DNA of 64,000 bases, taken from assembly GCF_000770795.1 (NCBI RefSeq), contig NZ_JRKJ01000009.1, positions 1 to 64,000 of the forward strand. The letters run 5' to 3'. Every line of letters starts with the position of its first letter. Positions within the stretch are counted from its first letter, which is position 1. Both the position numbers and the translations under genes were made by a program. The DNA comes from Lysobacter dokdonensis DS-58. GTDB lineage: Bacteria > Pseudomonadota > Gammaproteobacteria > Xanthomonadales > Xanthomonadaceae. Below the pieces are notes generated by a model. That model had not been told where the DNA came from. It ran no database searches and worked only from the letters and a program-made list of their open reading frames with translations. This document shows positions 15,522-24,707 of this stretch, one piece after another.

Positions 15522-18500
15522 TCACTTCGGGTCGGCGATGCGGATGCGGTCGGCGGCCGTGCGGGCCCGTGCGGATTCGCCGTACATCAGCTCGACGACG
15601 GCGGGGGCGGCGAGGTAATCGCCACTGTTGCCGACGCGGGCGTAGTACCGGATCGCGTGGTGCCCGGCCGGGAGGCGCTGGGCGTAGAACTTCGGCTTGC
15701 GCGGGTCGAGCTTGCGTTCGTCGAAGTAGCTGCCGCCATCGCCGTCGCTGAAGCGCGAGGCGCCGGCGACGCCGGACAGGTCCATGTCGATCGGGCGCAG
15801 GCCGCCGGGCAGGTCGTCGGTGACCGCGACGAAGTACCGCGCATCGGCGTTGTCGATGGTGAGCGTGATGCGCACCCAGTCGCCCTCGCGCAACGCGCCC
15901 CCATTCAGCGGCACCCACTTCGCCCCGCGTTTCACTTCGTACAGGCGCGCGATCGAGAAGCCCATCGCCGAGGCTTGCGCCTGCCGCGCGTCTTCCTGGT
16001 ATTCGACGCGGGCGAGGAACGCGACGGGCGAATCGGGCCGTTCGACGGGCGCGACCGTCACCGCGCCGCCGGCCGGCATCGCGAAGGTGTGTGCGTTGCG
16101 CACTTGGCCCGCATCGACGGCGATGCGGTCGGACTGCGCACCCACCGTTGCATCGACGACGATCCGCGAAGCCATCCCGGACGTGCCTTCGGTCCGCAGC
16201 GCGCGCAGGCAGGACGCGGCCGACTGCGTGTCGATCCGCGCCACGCCGCCGGCATACAGGTCGGACAGACCGGCGATCAGCGCACGCCGCGCGCCCTCGG
16301 GTGCGAAGCGCGGATAGTCCTCGAGCAGGCGGATCAGTTCGCACTGTTCGCGCAGCGACGAGCTCATCCAACGGTCGTAACGCGTGCCGCGGTCGAGCGA
16401 ACGTGCTTCGCCCCGTTGCGGTGCCAGCGCCAGCAGCTTGGCGAACGCGCCTTCGGATTCAGGCGCATCGGCGCGTGCGAGCGCACGCGCGGCGGCGACG
16501 CGCGCGGGCAGCGCGAGCGCATCGAATTCCTCCGCGATGGTCGAACGTTGGGCCGGCAGGTCGACGACCGCCGCGGCGATCGCACGCTCGTTCTTCGCCT
16601 CGGGCTTGTCGACGCCCCAGCGATTCGACGCGTCGAGGAAGCCGCGCGCACGCGCTTCGATGGCGGGGTCGGGCGCATGGCCGAGCGAACGCAGCAACGC
16701 GAAGGCATCGAGGGTGTAGGCCGTGAGCGGCACCGTGCCGCGCGCGAATCCGTCGTCCCATTGGTGCTGCGTGGCGGTGTTGAAGTACACCATGCTGCCG
16801 TCGTCGAGCTGGAACGCGCCGGCGTTGTCGATCGCTTCGCGCACCACGGTATCGGCGTCGGGCCACGACGGATCCTTGCGTTCGATCGCAAGCGCCGCGG
16901 CGACCGCGCGGCTCAGGATCTGTTCCCAGCACCGATGCGGGTACACGCGCATGTCTTCGGTCCACCCGTCGACCAGCGCGCTCGCGCCACGCCACACACT
17001 GACGTCGACGTGCGCGTCGTGCGCGCCGTGCGGCAGTGCGGGGAGTTCGAGCGACATCGGTGCCTTGCCGATCCAGCCCGCCTGCGTCTTCGTGCCCAGG
17101 ACCGCCGTGGACGCGACATCGATCGTCGCCGCCACCGCATCCTTGCCGGCCGGCGTCGCGGTCGCACCGACGATGCGCAGCGCGCCGGTCTGCGTCGGCG
17201 CGATCGACGTGCCGAAGCTCGCCTGCCCATTCGCGGGCAACGACAACGTAGCCGTGCGGTCCGAAGACGCGTCGCCGTCGACGATGGTGATGCGCGCTTC
17301 GGCCTTCGAATCCTGTTCGGCGATCTGGCGCGCGTTCAAGGCGATGCGCGAGGTATCGCCGGGATAGACGCGCACCGGCGTTTGCAGGCGCGCTTCGACC
17401 GGCAGGCCGACTTCCAGCGTCGCATCGGTCATTGCGAAATCGTCGGCGTCGTCGTGGCTCCAGGCCACCGCGCGCCAACGCGTGAGGTTGTCGGGCACGA
17501 CGAATTCGACGGTCTTCGATTCGCCCGGCGCGAGCACGATGTCGGTGCGCCACAACGCGGTGTCGGCGAAGTCGGTGCGGATGCGCGCGAGCGCCGCGCC
17601 GTAGTCGGCAGGAGGGCTGCGTTCCGGGCGTGGCGCGCCGGAGCGCGGCGTTGCTTCGGAGGCGTCGGCGGGCGGCGGCGCGGGCGGCGCCGCGTAGCCC
17701 CTCGTCGCTCCGGCGACTTCGACCGCTGCCAGCTCGGGACCCGACGCCTTGCGCACGGTGCCCGGCGCGAGCAGCGCGACGCTGGTCGTGTCGCGCGGCA
17801 CGGGAATCCGCGACAACTGCTCGGCGGTGAGGATCGTGGTGGACTCCACGGAAGTCACGTCGATCGGATTGATCGCGCCATTCCCGACGACGGTGATCAC
17901 GCACTCGCCCAGTCGCATGTCCAGGCACGTCGTGTCGTCGGAGCGCGCCAGCAGCCACCGCAACGGCAGCGCGTTCCAGCCCTCGAAGCCTGCTTCGATC
18001 CCGCCGCCGGAGAACCAGCCGTGCCGCTCCCGGAAGCCCGACTTCACCGGATCCATCGCTTCGAGCCATTGCGCACCGAGCGCGCGCAGCGCGTCGTCCG
18101 TCACCGCCAGGGTGACCGCGCGTGCCTGCGTGCTGTCGTTGCGCAACACCAGTCGCGCCGTCTGCGCGGGCGCGGACTGCGCGCGTTCGAAGGCGAGCGA
18201 GACGGGCGACGCGGTGTCCGCCTGCTTCACGACCAGATCGACGCTGGCGGTTTCGCTCGCGATCGGGCGGCGGAAGCCCGCCGGCAAGGCGACCTTCGAC
18301 GGTGGTGCATCGGTGCGGCGCACGAGGACGCTGACCTTCAGGCGACGCGGGGTGTCGGCTGTCGTCGGCAACTCGACCAGTTGCACAGCGGAGGCGAGCG
18401 TCACCACGCGATGCGCGATCACCTCGTCGCCGTGCGAGATCAGCACCAGCGCGCGCGCGGGCACGTGCGGCGCGGTCACCTCGATGCGGATCGGTTCGCC

Positions 18501-21224
18501 GGCGACGGTCTCCTCGCCCAGGCGGGTCACCTGCAGGCGCGCGGGCTTGGCATCGGTCTGCGCGGTGCCGGAGACGTACACGTAACGCTCGACGATCGCG
18601 GGAGCGGCATCTGCGCTGCGCGCGCGAATCGTGTACAGGCCGCTGCGCTTGCGCGGGAAGGTGCATTCAGTCGCAACGCCCGAGCCGATCGTGCAGGCGT
18701 GGACCGGCGATGGCTTCGTTCCGCCGGACGCAATGAACGTCACGTCGACTTCGATGGACTGATCGCCGATCTCGCGGCCCGCGGCATCGATCACCACGCC
18801 GGTCAGCGTCACCGGACCGCTGGAATCGTAGGCCATCCCGACCTTCAGGCCGACATACCGCGCGAACGCCGCGTACGGCACTTCGACGCTGTTGCTGCTC
18901 GTGCCCTCGCGATCGGCCGGATGTACTTCGGCGGAGACGCTGAGCGTGCCGAAGGGAATGTCCACCGTGCGCAAGTCTTCACCCAGCGGCAGCTTCAGCG
19001 TGGCGTTGCCCTTCGCATCGGTGCGGCCCCCGAGTGCGTCGATGTCGTCGATCGATTCGGAATCAATCTTCCCGCGCGCAAAGATGTAGTCGCGCCATTG
19101 CGGGTAGGCGTGCGCGGGCGAATCGGCCGCAAGCTCGGCCTCGACGTTCTCCACGACCAGGCCCGCGCCGGATCCGCCCGAATAGAAGCCCGACGCGATG
19201 TCGAATGCGAACGTGTCGCCCGGCTTCACGAGCGCCTGCTTGCTCGATGCGCGCACCCACAGGTCCTGCGTGCGGAACGTACCGACGTGGAAGCAGACGG
19301 CGTCGTCGTCATCGCTCGCGATGCAGTAGTCGCCGTCGGGCACGTGGATGGGGATGATGGTCTCGCCGGTGGCACGCCCGTGGACGTCGAAGTCGGACGA
19401 CCACGACAGCAGCGTGTTGCTGGATTCGCTGGATTTGAGCACCAGCGGCAGCGACTGCGGTTTTCCGGGCGCGGTGTAATGCAGGCCGTCGTCCTCCCGG
19501 GTCCATACGGTCCAGCGCACGGTGTCGCCGGCGCGATACAGCGGGCGATCGGTCACGCCCCACGTGGCCGTGCGCGGATCCGCGCCGAGGTCGGCCTCCC
19601 AATACGTCGTCTCGATCGGCAACACGGCGCGTTGCAGGGCGTGGCCGCGGCCGCGTTCGACTCGCACGAACCAGTCGGGGCGGATCGGTTTGCCGTCCTT
19701 GTCGGTTCGCATGCGATACGCCGCGGGCAATGCCAGGCGTACCACGCCCTGCGCGTTCGTCGTGCCGCTCGCGACGACGCGCGCTTCCTTGTCGGTGTCG
19801 TCCAGCGCGAGCAGCGTCGCATTCGCACCGGATATCGGCGCGTCGCCTTCCCATGCGTTCGCCCAGACGAGCACGCCACGTCGGCCGATGCGCGCGTACA
19901 CGTCGAAATCCGGCGCGGATGCGTGCATGCGGCCTTCCGATGTCGCGCGCTTTTCGGAACCGAAGGACTGGATACGCGCGTAACCCGATTCGTCCAGCGC
20001 GCGGCGAACTTCGCGAATCGCGACGGGTGCGCCCGCTTCGGGCGATTGCGTGGTTGTCGTCGATGCATGCGTCGTCGTGCGCGCGATCGTGTCGGTCTCG
20101 ACGCGCACGGGAGGTGCGTTCACGGAACGCAGGCCCGGGTCGCCGTCGGGCAGCAGCAAGGCGCGCGTGAAGGGCGCATCGAAGGACGGACGCGGACCGG
20201 TGGTGCCGACGGTCAGCGTGACGGGCGTGGTGTCGGTCGTACCGTCGTTCGCGCGCAATGCGGGAATCGCGAGCGTTTGATGGGCGTGGATGGCATCGAC
20301 CGTGAAGGAAATCGATGCCGCGGGCGAGCGTTCCGGCGGATCGGGTTCGCGCCAGGTGCGATACGACGGCTCGAAAGTGTCGCCCTTGCGGTGCAGGCGC
20401 TCGCCCCAGGTCGCATGCCACGCATTGACCGAGGCACTGTCGAGCGGGCGCGAGAACAGCACGCGCACCTGCTCGCCGGGCACGCAGTCGTCCAGGGCGA
20501 CCGCGCCGTTGCGCACCGACGCGATGATGGGTGCGTTCGCGCCGGCGCACACGGCGCCGCGCACCTGGAACGGCTCGCCGATGATCGCGCGCAATCGCAC
20601 CTGGTCCTGCGTGCCGCGCAACGGGCCTTCGGTGGAAACCAGGCCCGGGACGATGCGCAGTTCCAGCGTCGATTCATGGGTCACCGCGGGCGCATCGAGG
20701 CGATAGATCGGCCCGCCGTAGGGCGAGACCACTTCCTGCAGCGACACCGGCACGGGCTTGCCGTCGACCGTCATGCGCAACACATCGGCGATGGCGGCCG
20801 TTGTGATGCCCAACCATGCGTGCACCTCGAAATGCAGGCGGCCGTCGTTCCAACGACGCTCGATCCACACGCTCGGCCGCTCGGTTTCGAAACGCAGTTC
20901 GCCCGACGGCAGCGGCGCGCCCGACACCGTGCGCAGGCCGGCTGGCAACGTGGCGCGGAATGCGGTGGCGCGCGGGAGGGGTTTGACGAACTGGCAGCTC
21001 AGCTCGGTGTCGTTGGCCCAGTGACAACCGGCGAGCGGCAAAGCCGGCGTGAACGTCGCGCGTGGCGTGTCGCTTTGCGATGCGAGGGTCTGCATCGGTT
21101 CGGGGAACAGGAAACGCACGCCCCGATCGCCTGCCAACCGCATCTCGATCGGTTCCCCCGCCATCGCGCTGCCCGCCAGGCACAACGCCAGCACGCCCAT
21201 TCCCCAACGCTGCATGCGCTTCAT
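15522..21224 (-). CDS. Bacterial alpha-2-macroglobulin with thioester motif
   Basis: This giant protein of 1,900 residues carries a signal peptide ('GVLALCLAGSAMAG') without a lipobox, so it is predicted to be soluble in the periplasm or exported. Bacterial alpha-2-macroglobulins trap proteases by cleavage of a bait region followed by covalent capture. The thioester motif C-W-E-Q is intact, with Cys at about residue 1432, followed by the alpha-toroid 'thioester domain'. A proline- and alanine-rich stretch around residues 1170-1200 could be the bait. I prefer ATG 21224 (GGGGAT upstream) to the TTG 15 bases earlier. The usual partner gene pbpC is not adjacent; the neighbours are a secreted peptidase and a YdcF-like gene. 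Confidence 0.9.
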   Translation of the reverse strand: MKRMQRWGMGVLALCLAGSAMAGEPIEMRLAGDRGVRFLFPEPMQTLASQSDTPRATFTPALPLAGCHWANDTELSCQFVKPLPRATAFRATLPAGLRTVSGAPLPSGELRFETERPSVWIERRWNDGRLHFEVHAWLGITTAAIADVLRMTVDGKPVPVSLQEVVSPYGGPIYRLDAPAVTHESTLELRIVPGLVSTEGPLRGTQDQVRLRAIIGEPFQVRGAVCAGANAPIIASVRNGAVALDDCVPGEQVRVLFSRPLDSASVNAWHATWGERLHRKGDTFEPSYRTWREPDPPERSPAASISFTVDAIHAHQTLAIPALRANDGTTDTTPVTLTVGTTGPRPSFDAPFTRALLLPDGDPGLRSVNAPPVRVETDTIARTTTHASTTTTQSPEAGAPVAIREVRRALDESGYARIQSFGSEKRATSEGRMHASAPDFDVYARIGRRGVLVWANAWEGDAPISGANATLLALDDTDKEARVVASGTTNAQGVVRLALPAAYRMRTDKDGKPIRPDWFVRVERGRGHALQRAVLPIETTYWEADLGADPRTATWGVTDRPLYRAGDTVRWTVWTREDDGLHYTAPGKPQSLPLVLKSSESSNTLLSWSSDFDVHGRATGETIIPIHVPDGDYCIASDDDDAVCFHVGTFRTQDLWVRASSKQALVKPGDTFAFDIASGFYSGGSGAGLVVENVEAELAADSPAHAYPQWRDYIFARGKIDSESIDDIDALGGRTDAKGNATLKLPLGEDLRTVDIPFGTLSVSAEVHPADREGTSSNSVEVPYAAFARYVGLKVGMAYDSSGPVTLTGVVIDAAGREIGDQSIEVDVTFIASGGTKPSPVHACTIGSGVATECTFPRKRSGLYTIRARSADAAPAIVERYVYVSGTAQTDAKPARLQVTRLGEETVAGEPIRIEVTAPHVPARALVLISHGDEVIAHRVVTLASAVQLVELPTTADTPRRLKVSVLVRRTDAPPSKVALPAGFRRPIASETASVDLVVKQADTASPVSLAFERAQSAPAQTARLVLRNDSTQARAVTLAVTDDALRALGAQWLEAMDPVKSGFRERHGWFSGGGIEAGFEGWNALPLRWLLARSDDTTCLDMRLGECVITVVGNGAINPIDVTSVESTTILTAEQLSRIPVPRDTTSVALLAPGTVRKASGPELAAVEVAGATRGYAAPPAPPPADASEATPRSGAPRPERSPPADYGAALARIRTDFADTALWRTDIVLAPGESKTVEFVVPDNLTRWRAVAWSHDDADDFAMTDATLEVGLPVEARLQTPVRVYPGDTSRIALNARQIAEQDSKAEARITIVDGDASSDRTATLSLPANGQASFGTSIAPTQTGALRIVGATATPAGKDAVAATIDVASTAVLGTKTQAGWIGKAPMSLELPALPHGAHDAHVDVSVWRGASALVDGWTEDMRVYPHRCWEQILSRAVAAALAIERKDPSWPDADTVVREAIDNAGAFQLDDGSMVYFNTATQHQWDDGFARGTVPLTAYTLDAFALLRSLGHAPDPAIEARARGFLDASNRWGVDKPEAKNERAIAAAVVDLPAQRSTIAEEFDALALPARVAAARALARADAPESEGAFAKLLALAPQRGEARSLDRGTRYDRWMSSSLREQCELIRLLEDYPRFAPEGARRALIAGLSDLYAGGVARIDTQSAASCLRALRTEGTSGMASRIVVDATVGAQSDRIAVDAGQVRNAHTFAMPAGGAVTVAPVERPDSPVAFLARVEYQEDARQAQASAMGFSIARLYEVKRGAKWVPLNGGALREGDWVRITLTIDNADARYFVAVTDDLPGGLRPIDMDLSGVAGASRFSDGDGGSYFDERKLDPRKPKFYAQRLPAGHHAIRYYARVGNSGDYLAAPAVVELMYGESARARTAADRIRIADPK

Positions 21225-21300
21225 CCGTGTGATCCCCAACCGGCAGTGTCCGGCCGTGGGGAACGGATGCGCAAGGTGAATGGGGTTGTCCCCCGCGCCC

Positions 21301-21984
21301 TCAGGTCACGCGCGCAAGCATCCGCTGCGAGCCGATCAGGCGCGCCCAACGCGTGCCGAGGTCGGTCCAGCACACGAAACCGGCTTCCGCGGCAATGCGC
21401 AGGAGCGTGCCCGGCTTCAACGGAAGTCGGGCTTCGGCCGCGCACAGTTCCCAGTCGTAACCGAGCTGGCGCGCCATCAGTGCACAACGCGCGAGGTGGT
21501 AGCGGCTGCTGAGGAGCGTCACGCGGCGCGAGGCCTGCCCGACCAGGATGTCGCGCGCGTTGCGCAGGTTCTGCAAGGTGTCGCGCGAGTGCGCTTCCAG
21601 CCGCAGCGCCGGGCCCTGCGCGAGGTTGCGCGCGAGCAACGCGCGTTGCGCAACTTCGGCTTCGGTCGGTTCGTTCGGCGCGCCGCCGCCGAGCAGGATG
21701 ACTTCACGCGGCGGACGATCGCGCCACAACGTGGCGGCGCGTTCCAGGCGCGCTTCGAAATCGGCATCGATGCGGCCGCGCGGCGCGTGCTTGCCGAAGA
21801 CGAGCAGCGTGTCGCCGCGCTCGGGCATCGTCGGCGCGCGGCGCGCCACGCGCAGCACGTGCCAGAAGTAGCCGAGGTACACCACGCCGGCGCTGAGCAG
21901 GCACGCGAGCAGCGCGATCAGCCCCGTGTGCAGGACATCGCGGTCGATGGCGAGGCGAAGGCGGTGGGCGACGTGGGACGGCAT
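21301..21984 (-). CDS. YdcF/ElyC-like (DUF218) membrane protein
   Basis: The 227-residue protein has one N-terminal transmembrane helix (about residues 18-42). A DUF218 domain follows, recognisable by 'GDTLLVFGKHAPRGR', the Gly-rich 'VILLGGGAPNEPTEAEV' with its Glu, the 'SRDTLQNLRNA' motif and 'VTLLSSRYHLARC'. This family includes SanA, ElyC and YdcF, which are linked to envelope integrity at the periplasmic face, but the reaction is unknown. The stop is 62 bp upstream of the alpha-2-macroglobulin start on the same strand, so the two could be co-transcribed. A terminator from the gene upstream lies just before it. Confidence 0.85.
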   Translation of the reverse strand: MPSHVAHRLRLAIDRDVLHTGLIALLACLLSAGVVYLGYFWHVLRVARRAPTMPERGDTLLVFGKHAPRGRIDADFEARLERAATLWRDRPPREVILLGGGAPNEPTEAEVAQRALLARNLAQGPALRLEAHSRDTLQNLRNARDILVGQASRRVTLLSSRYHLARCALMARQLGYDWELCAAEARLPLKPGTLLRIAAEAGFVCWTDLGTRWARLIGSQRMLARVT

Positions 21985-22008
21985 GGCCGCTGGATGGGGG
22001 CGTCCGGG

Positions 22009-22037
22009 CAAAAAAGAAAGCGCCGCGAGCGCGGCGC
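22009..22037 (-). terminator. Intrinsic terminator of the small exported-protein gene
   Basis: GCGCCGC (22020-22026) pairs with GCGGCGC (22031-22037) around a four-base loop. On the minus strand the T-rich run TTTCTTTTTT follows. Confidence 0.85.
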
Positions 22038-22094
22038 CTTCCAGTTTACGTGCGTGGTGGCGCGTGAAGATGTGCGCCACGACGCACGATCGCC

Positions 22095-22514
22095 TCACAG
22101 TTGGCCGGCGGTCAACTGCAGGTTGGTGGAGGTGTCCTTCTGCACGTAGCTCATCCAGCCCAGGTAGTTGCGGTGGATGTAGCGCTGGCCGCGCTTGACC
22201 TTGAAATCGAGGTTGCGGCTGTCGACGTAGGAATACTGGACGGTCTTGCCGTCGAAGACGACCTTGATCTTCGCCCAGTGCTCGCGCAGGTTCAGCTCGG
22301 CGTCGATCTGCCCGGGCTGCTCGGCGGTGATCACCCAGCCACGGCCGGTGAGGGCGCGCTTGATGTCCTTCACGACCTGTTCGTCGGTCATGCCGGCGGG
22401 GATGGCGACGGCAGCCGGATCGACCAGCATGCTTTCGCGGGCCTGGACGTTGGCGACGAAGAACAGGGACAGCAGCGCGAAGCACAGGCCCAGCGCGCGA
22501 CGATGGAATTGCAT
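22095..22514 (-). CDS. Small exported protein of unknown function
   Basis: This 139-residue protein has a clear signal peptide ('LCFALLSLFFVANVQA', cleavage before RES). The mature part of about 115 residues looks alpha/beta: 'DIKRALTGRGWVITAEQPG' is followed by alternating strands and ends in 'YRQ..'-like aromatic segments. No lipobox or catalytic motif is visible. AAGGGGAAA precedes the ATG, a G-rich ribosome binding site that could pair with a C-rich sRNA. A strong terminator closes the gene, so it is monocistronic. It is divergent from the pigment cluster ketosynthase. I do not recognise a named family. Confidence 0.8.
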   Translation of the reverse strand: MQFHRRALGLCFALLSLFFVANVQARESMLVDPAAVAIPAGMTDEQVVKDIKRALTGRGWVITAEQPGQIDAELNLREHWAKIKVVFDGKTVQYSYVDSRNLDFKVKRGQRYIHRNYLGWMSYVQKDTSTNLQLTAGQL

Positions 22515-22642
22515 TGCGGTGTTTCCCCTTTGAGTGCCGATTCGTGAGCCGCGTCCCCGGTCTCCACCGAGCCCCCGCGGCGGCGGCCATCATCCCGGTT
22601 CCGCGGCCGCTGCGCCACGCTGGCCGCCGACGGGGCGATGGC

Positions 22643-22648
22643 TATACT
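22643..22648 (+). promoter_or_regulatory. Candidate -10 box for the first pigment operon
   Basis: TATACT at 22643-22648 lies 41 bp upstream of the ketosynthase start, giving a leader of about 35 nt that contains CCGGAG as ribosome binding site. No good -35 hexamer is seen. Confidence 0.45.
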
Positions 22649-22689
22649 CGGCCCCGCCGTATGTCCCACGACCGTTTCCGGAGCCGCGC

Positions 22690-23925
22690 TTGCATTTCGC
22701 TTCCCAGCCGCCAGGCTCCGCCACCGCGCGCGTCGCGCCGCTGGCGATCCGCCGTTACACCGCGACCACCGCGCTCGGCCGCGGGCGCGATGCGCAACTG
22801 AACGCATTCAGGGATCGCACGGGCGGGCTGCGGCCCAACGATTTCGGCGACGGCGATCGCCTGGACTGCTGGATCGGCCGTGTCGACGGCCTCGAATCCG
22901 AAGGCCTGCCCGACGCGCTCGCGCATTGGGAATGCCGCAACAACCGTCTCGCATGGCTCGCCCTGCAACAGGACGGGATGTTCGATGCGGTGCGCGAAGC
23001 GCGCGCGCGTCTCGGCAGCGAGCGCGTCGCGATCGTCATCGGCACCTCGACGTCCAGCATCGGCGCGAGCGAGGAAGCCTATGCGCGCCTGCAAGCGACC
23101 GATGCCGGCCCCGCCTTCCCGGACGACATGCGCCGCGCGATCGTGCACACGCCGCACTCGCTCGGCGATTTCATCGCGCACGCGACCGGCCTGACTGGCC
23201 CGTGCGTCACCGTGGCCACCGCGTGTTCGTCGAGCGCGAAGGTCTTCGCGCAGGCCGCACGCCTGATCCAGGCGGGCCTGGCCGATGCCGCGCTGGTCGG
23301 CGGCGTCGACACCCTGTGCGGCAGCGTGCTGTACGGGTTCAACTCGCTGGGCCTGGTGTCGCAGGGCAAGTGCAAGCCGTTCGATGCGACGCGCGACGGC
23401 CTGTCGCTCGGCGAAGCGGGCGGCTTCGCGCTGCTCGAACGCGTCGAAGACGGTGCGGCGCCGGGTTTGTCGCTGCGCGGCTACGGCGAATCGAGCGACG
23501 CGCACCACATGTCCGCGCCGCATCCCGAAGGCCTCGGCGCACGGCTGGCGATGGGCGACGCGCTTGCGCGCGCGGGCCTGCAACCGTCGGACATCGGCTA
23601 TCTGAACCTGCATGGCACCGCGACGCCCGCCAACGACACGATCGAAGCGCAGGCCGTCGCCGCGATGTTCCCCGAAACGCTCCATGCAAGCTCGACGAAG
23701 GGCTGGACCGGGCACACGCTCGGCGCGGCGGGCATCGTCGAATCGGTGTGCGCGTTGCTCGCGCTCGAACACGGCGTGCTGCCGGGCATCCTCAACAGCG
23801 CGCAGCACGATCCCGCATGCGGCGCGCAGATCCGCTTCGACAACCAGGAACGCGCGATCCGCTACGCGATGAACAATTCCTTCGGTTTCGGTGGCAACAA
23901 CTGTTCGCTGGTGTTCGCCGCATGA
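22690..23925 (+). CDS. Beta-ketoacyl-ACP synthase of the aryl polyene cluster
   Basis: The 411-residue condensing enzyme elongates the ACP-bound chain with malonyl units. The catalytic residues of a complete KS are present: Cys179 in 'VATACSSSAK', the first His in 'NLHGTATPANDT' and the second in 'KGWTGHTLGAAG'. The best start is TTG 22690, with GGAG nine bases upstream; no ATG in frame is suitable. It opens a five-gene plus-strand operon in which every junction overlaps by 4-8 bp. It resembles the FabF-like KS of aryl polyene clusters rather than housekeeping FabF. The next gene encodes a half-length KS-like partner. Confidence 0.9.
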   Translation: MHFASQPPGSATARVAPLAIRRYTATTALGRGRDAQLNAFRDRTGGLRPNDFGDGDRLDCWIGRVDGLESEGLPDALAHWECRNNRLAWLALQQDGMFDAVREARARLGSERVAIVIGTSTSSIGASEEAYARLQATDAGPAFPDDMRRAIVHTPHSLGDFIAHATGLTGPCVTVATACSSSAKVFAQAARLIQAGLADAALVGGVDTLCGSVLYGFNSLGLVSQGKCKPFDATRDGLSLGEAGGFALLERVEDGAAPGLSLRGYGESSDAHHMSAPHPEGLGARLAMGDALARAGLQPSDIGYLNLHGTATPANDTIEAQAVAAMFPETLHASSTKGWTGHTLGAAGIVESVCALLALEHGVLPGILNSAQHDPACGAQIRFDNQERAIRYAMNNSFGFGGNNCSLVFAA

Positions 23926-24707
23926 CCACGCTGTCCGCCACCATCGAAGGCATCGGCTTCTGGAGCAACGGTTTGCCGGACTGGCATGCCGCGCGCGCGT
24001 TCGTGCGCGACGGCGCCCTGCCCGAAGGCGCGCCGGCGCGCCCGTCGCCGCAACTGCTCGCACCGAACGAACGCCGCCGCGCACCGGAGACCGTCGCCGT
24101 CGCGCTGGAAGTCGCGCTCGCCGCATGCACCGACGCCGGCCGTGATCCGCGGGTCCTGCCGTCGGTCTTCGCCTCCACGCACGGCGACCTCGGCATCACC
24201 GATTACATGTGTTCGACGCTCGCCGCCGATCCGCGCTCGATTTCACCCACGCGCTTCCACAATTCGGTGCACAACGCCGCCGCCGGTTACTGGACGATCG
24301 GCGCCGGCTGCACGGAGGCGGCCACGGCGATCAGCGCGTACGACGCGAGCTTCGCCGAAGGCCTGATCGAAGCGTTGGTGCAACTGGCCGCCGGCGAGGA
24401 CGCCATCCTGCTGGTCGGCTACGACGGCGCGGGCGCGGGCGCGCTCACGCCGATTTCGAACAGCGCAGGCCTGCTGGGCGGCGCGCTCGTGTTGACGCGC
24501 GCCCACAAGGCCGATGCCCCGCGCATCGACGTCACCATCGGCAACGGCGATGCACGCACGCCGGCCGAGCGCCTGTCCGCCGTCGCCGGCGGCAACGCGA
24601 TGGCGCCGATGCTGCCGTTGTTCGAAGCACTCGCCGGTTCCGCGACCGACGTGACACTGTTCGCCGGGCGCGGCCGCACCCTGCACGTGGGAATCGCGCA
24701 TGGCTGA
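23922..24707 (+). CDS. Half-length ketosynthase-like protein (chain-length-factor-like, ApeC type)
   Basis: The 261-residue protein covers only the N-terminal half of the thiolase fold (ketoacyl-synt_2). 'FHNSVHNAAAGYWTIG' and 'AYDASFAEGLIEALVQ' match the family. The C-terminal half, which carries the two catalytic His residues, is absent, so it cannot condense alone and probably pairs with the upstream KS. It begins four bases inside the KS gene (ATGA overlap), which fits equimolar synthesis. A single Cys lies in 'GAGCTEA', but whether it is the active-site equivalent cannot be judged by eye. The gene overlaps the following glycosyltransferase by eight bases. Confidence 0.85.
   Translation: MTTLSATIEGIGFWSNGLPDWHAARAFVRDGALPEGAPARPSPQLLAPNERRRAPETVAVALEVALAACTDAGRDPRVLPSVFASTHGDLGITDYMCSTLAADPRSISPTRFHNSVHNAAAGYWTIGAGCTEAATAISAYDASFAEGLIEALVQLAAGEDAILLVGYDGAGAGALTPISNSAGLLGGALVLTRAHKADAPRIDVTIGNGDARTPAERLSAVAGGNAMAPMLPLFEALAGSATDVTLFAGRGRTLHVGIAHG

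Noticed and set aside
13095-21512. An open plus-strand frame of about 2,800 codons opposite the DPP IV and alpha-2-macroglobulin genes
   Set aside because: It is antisense to two well-supported genes. Its product is an Arg/Gly/Ala/His-rich low-complexity protein with no domains, as expected for a stop-poor shadow frame in very GC-rich DNA.
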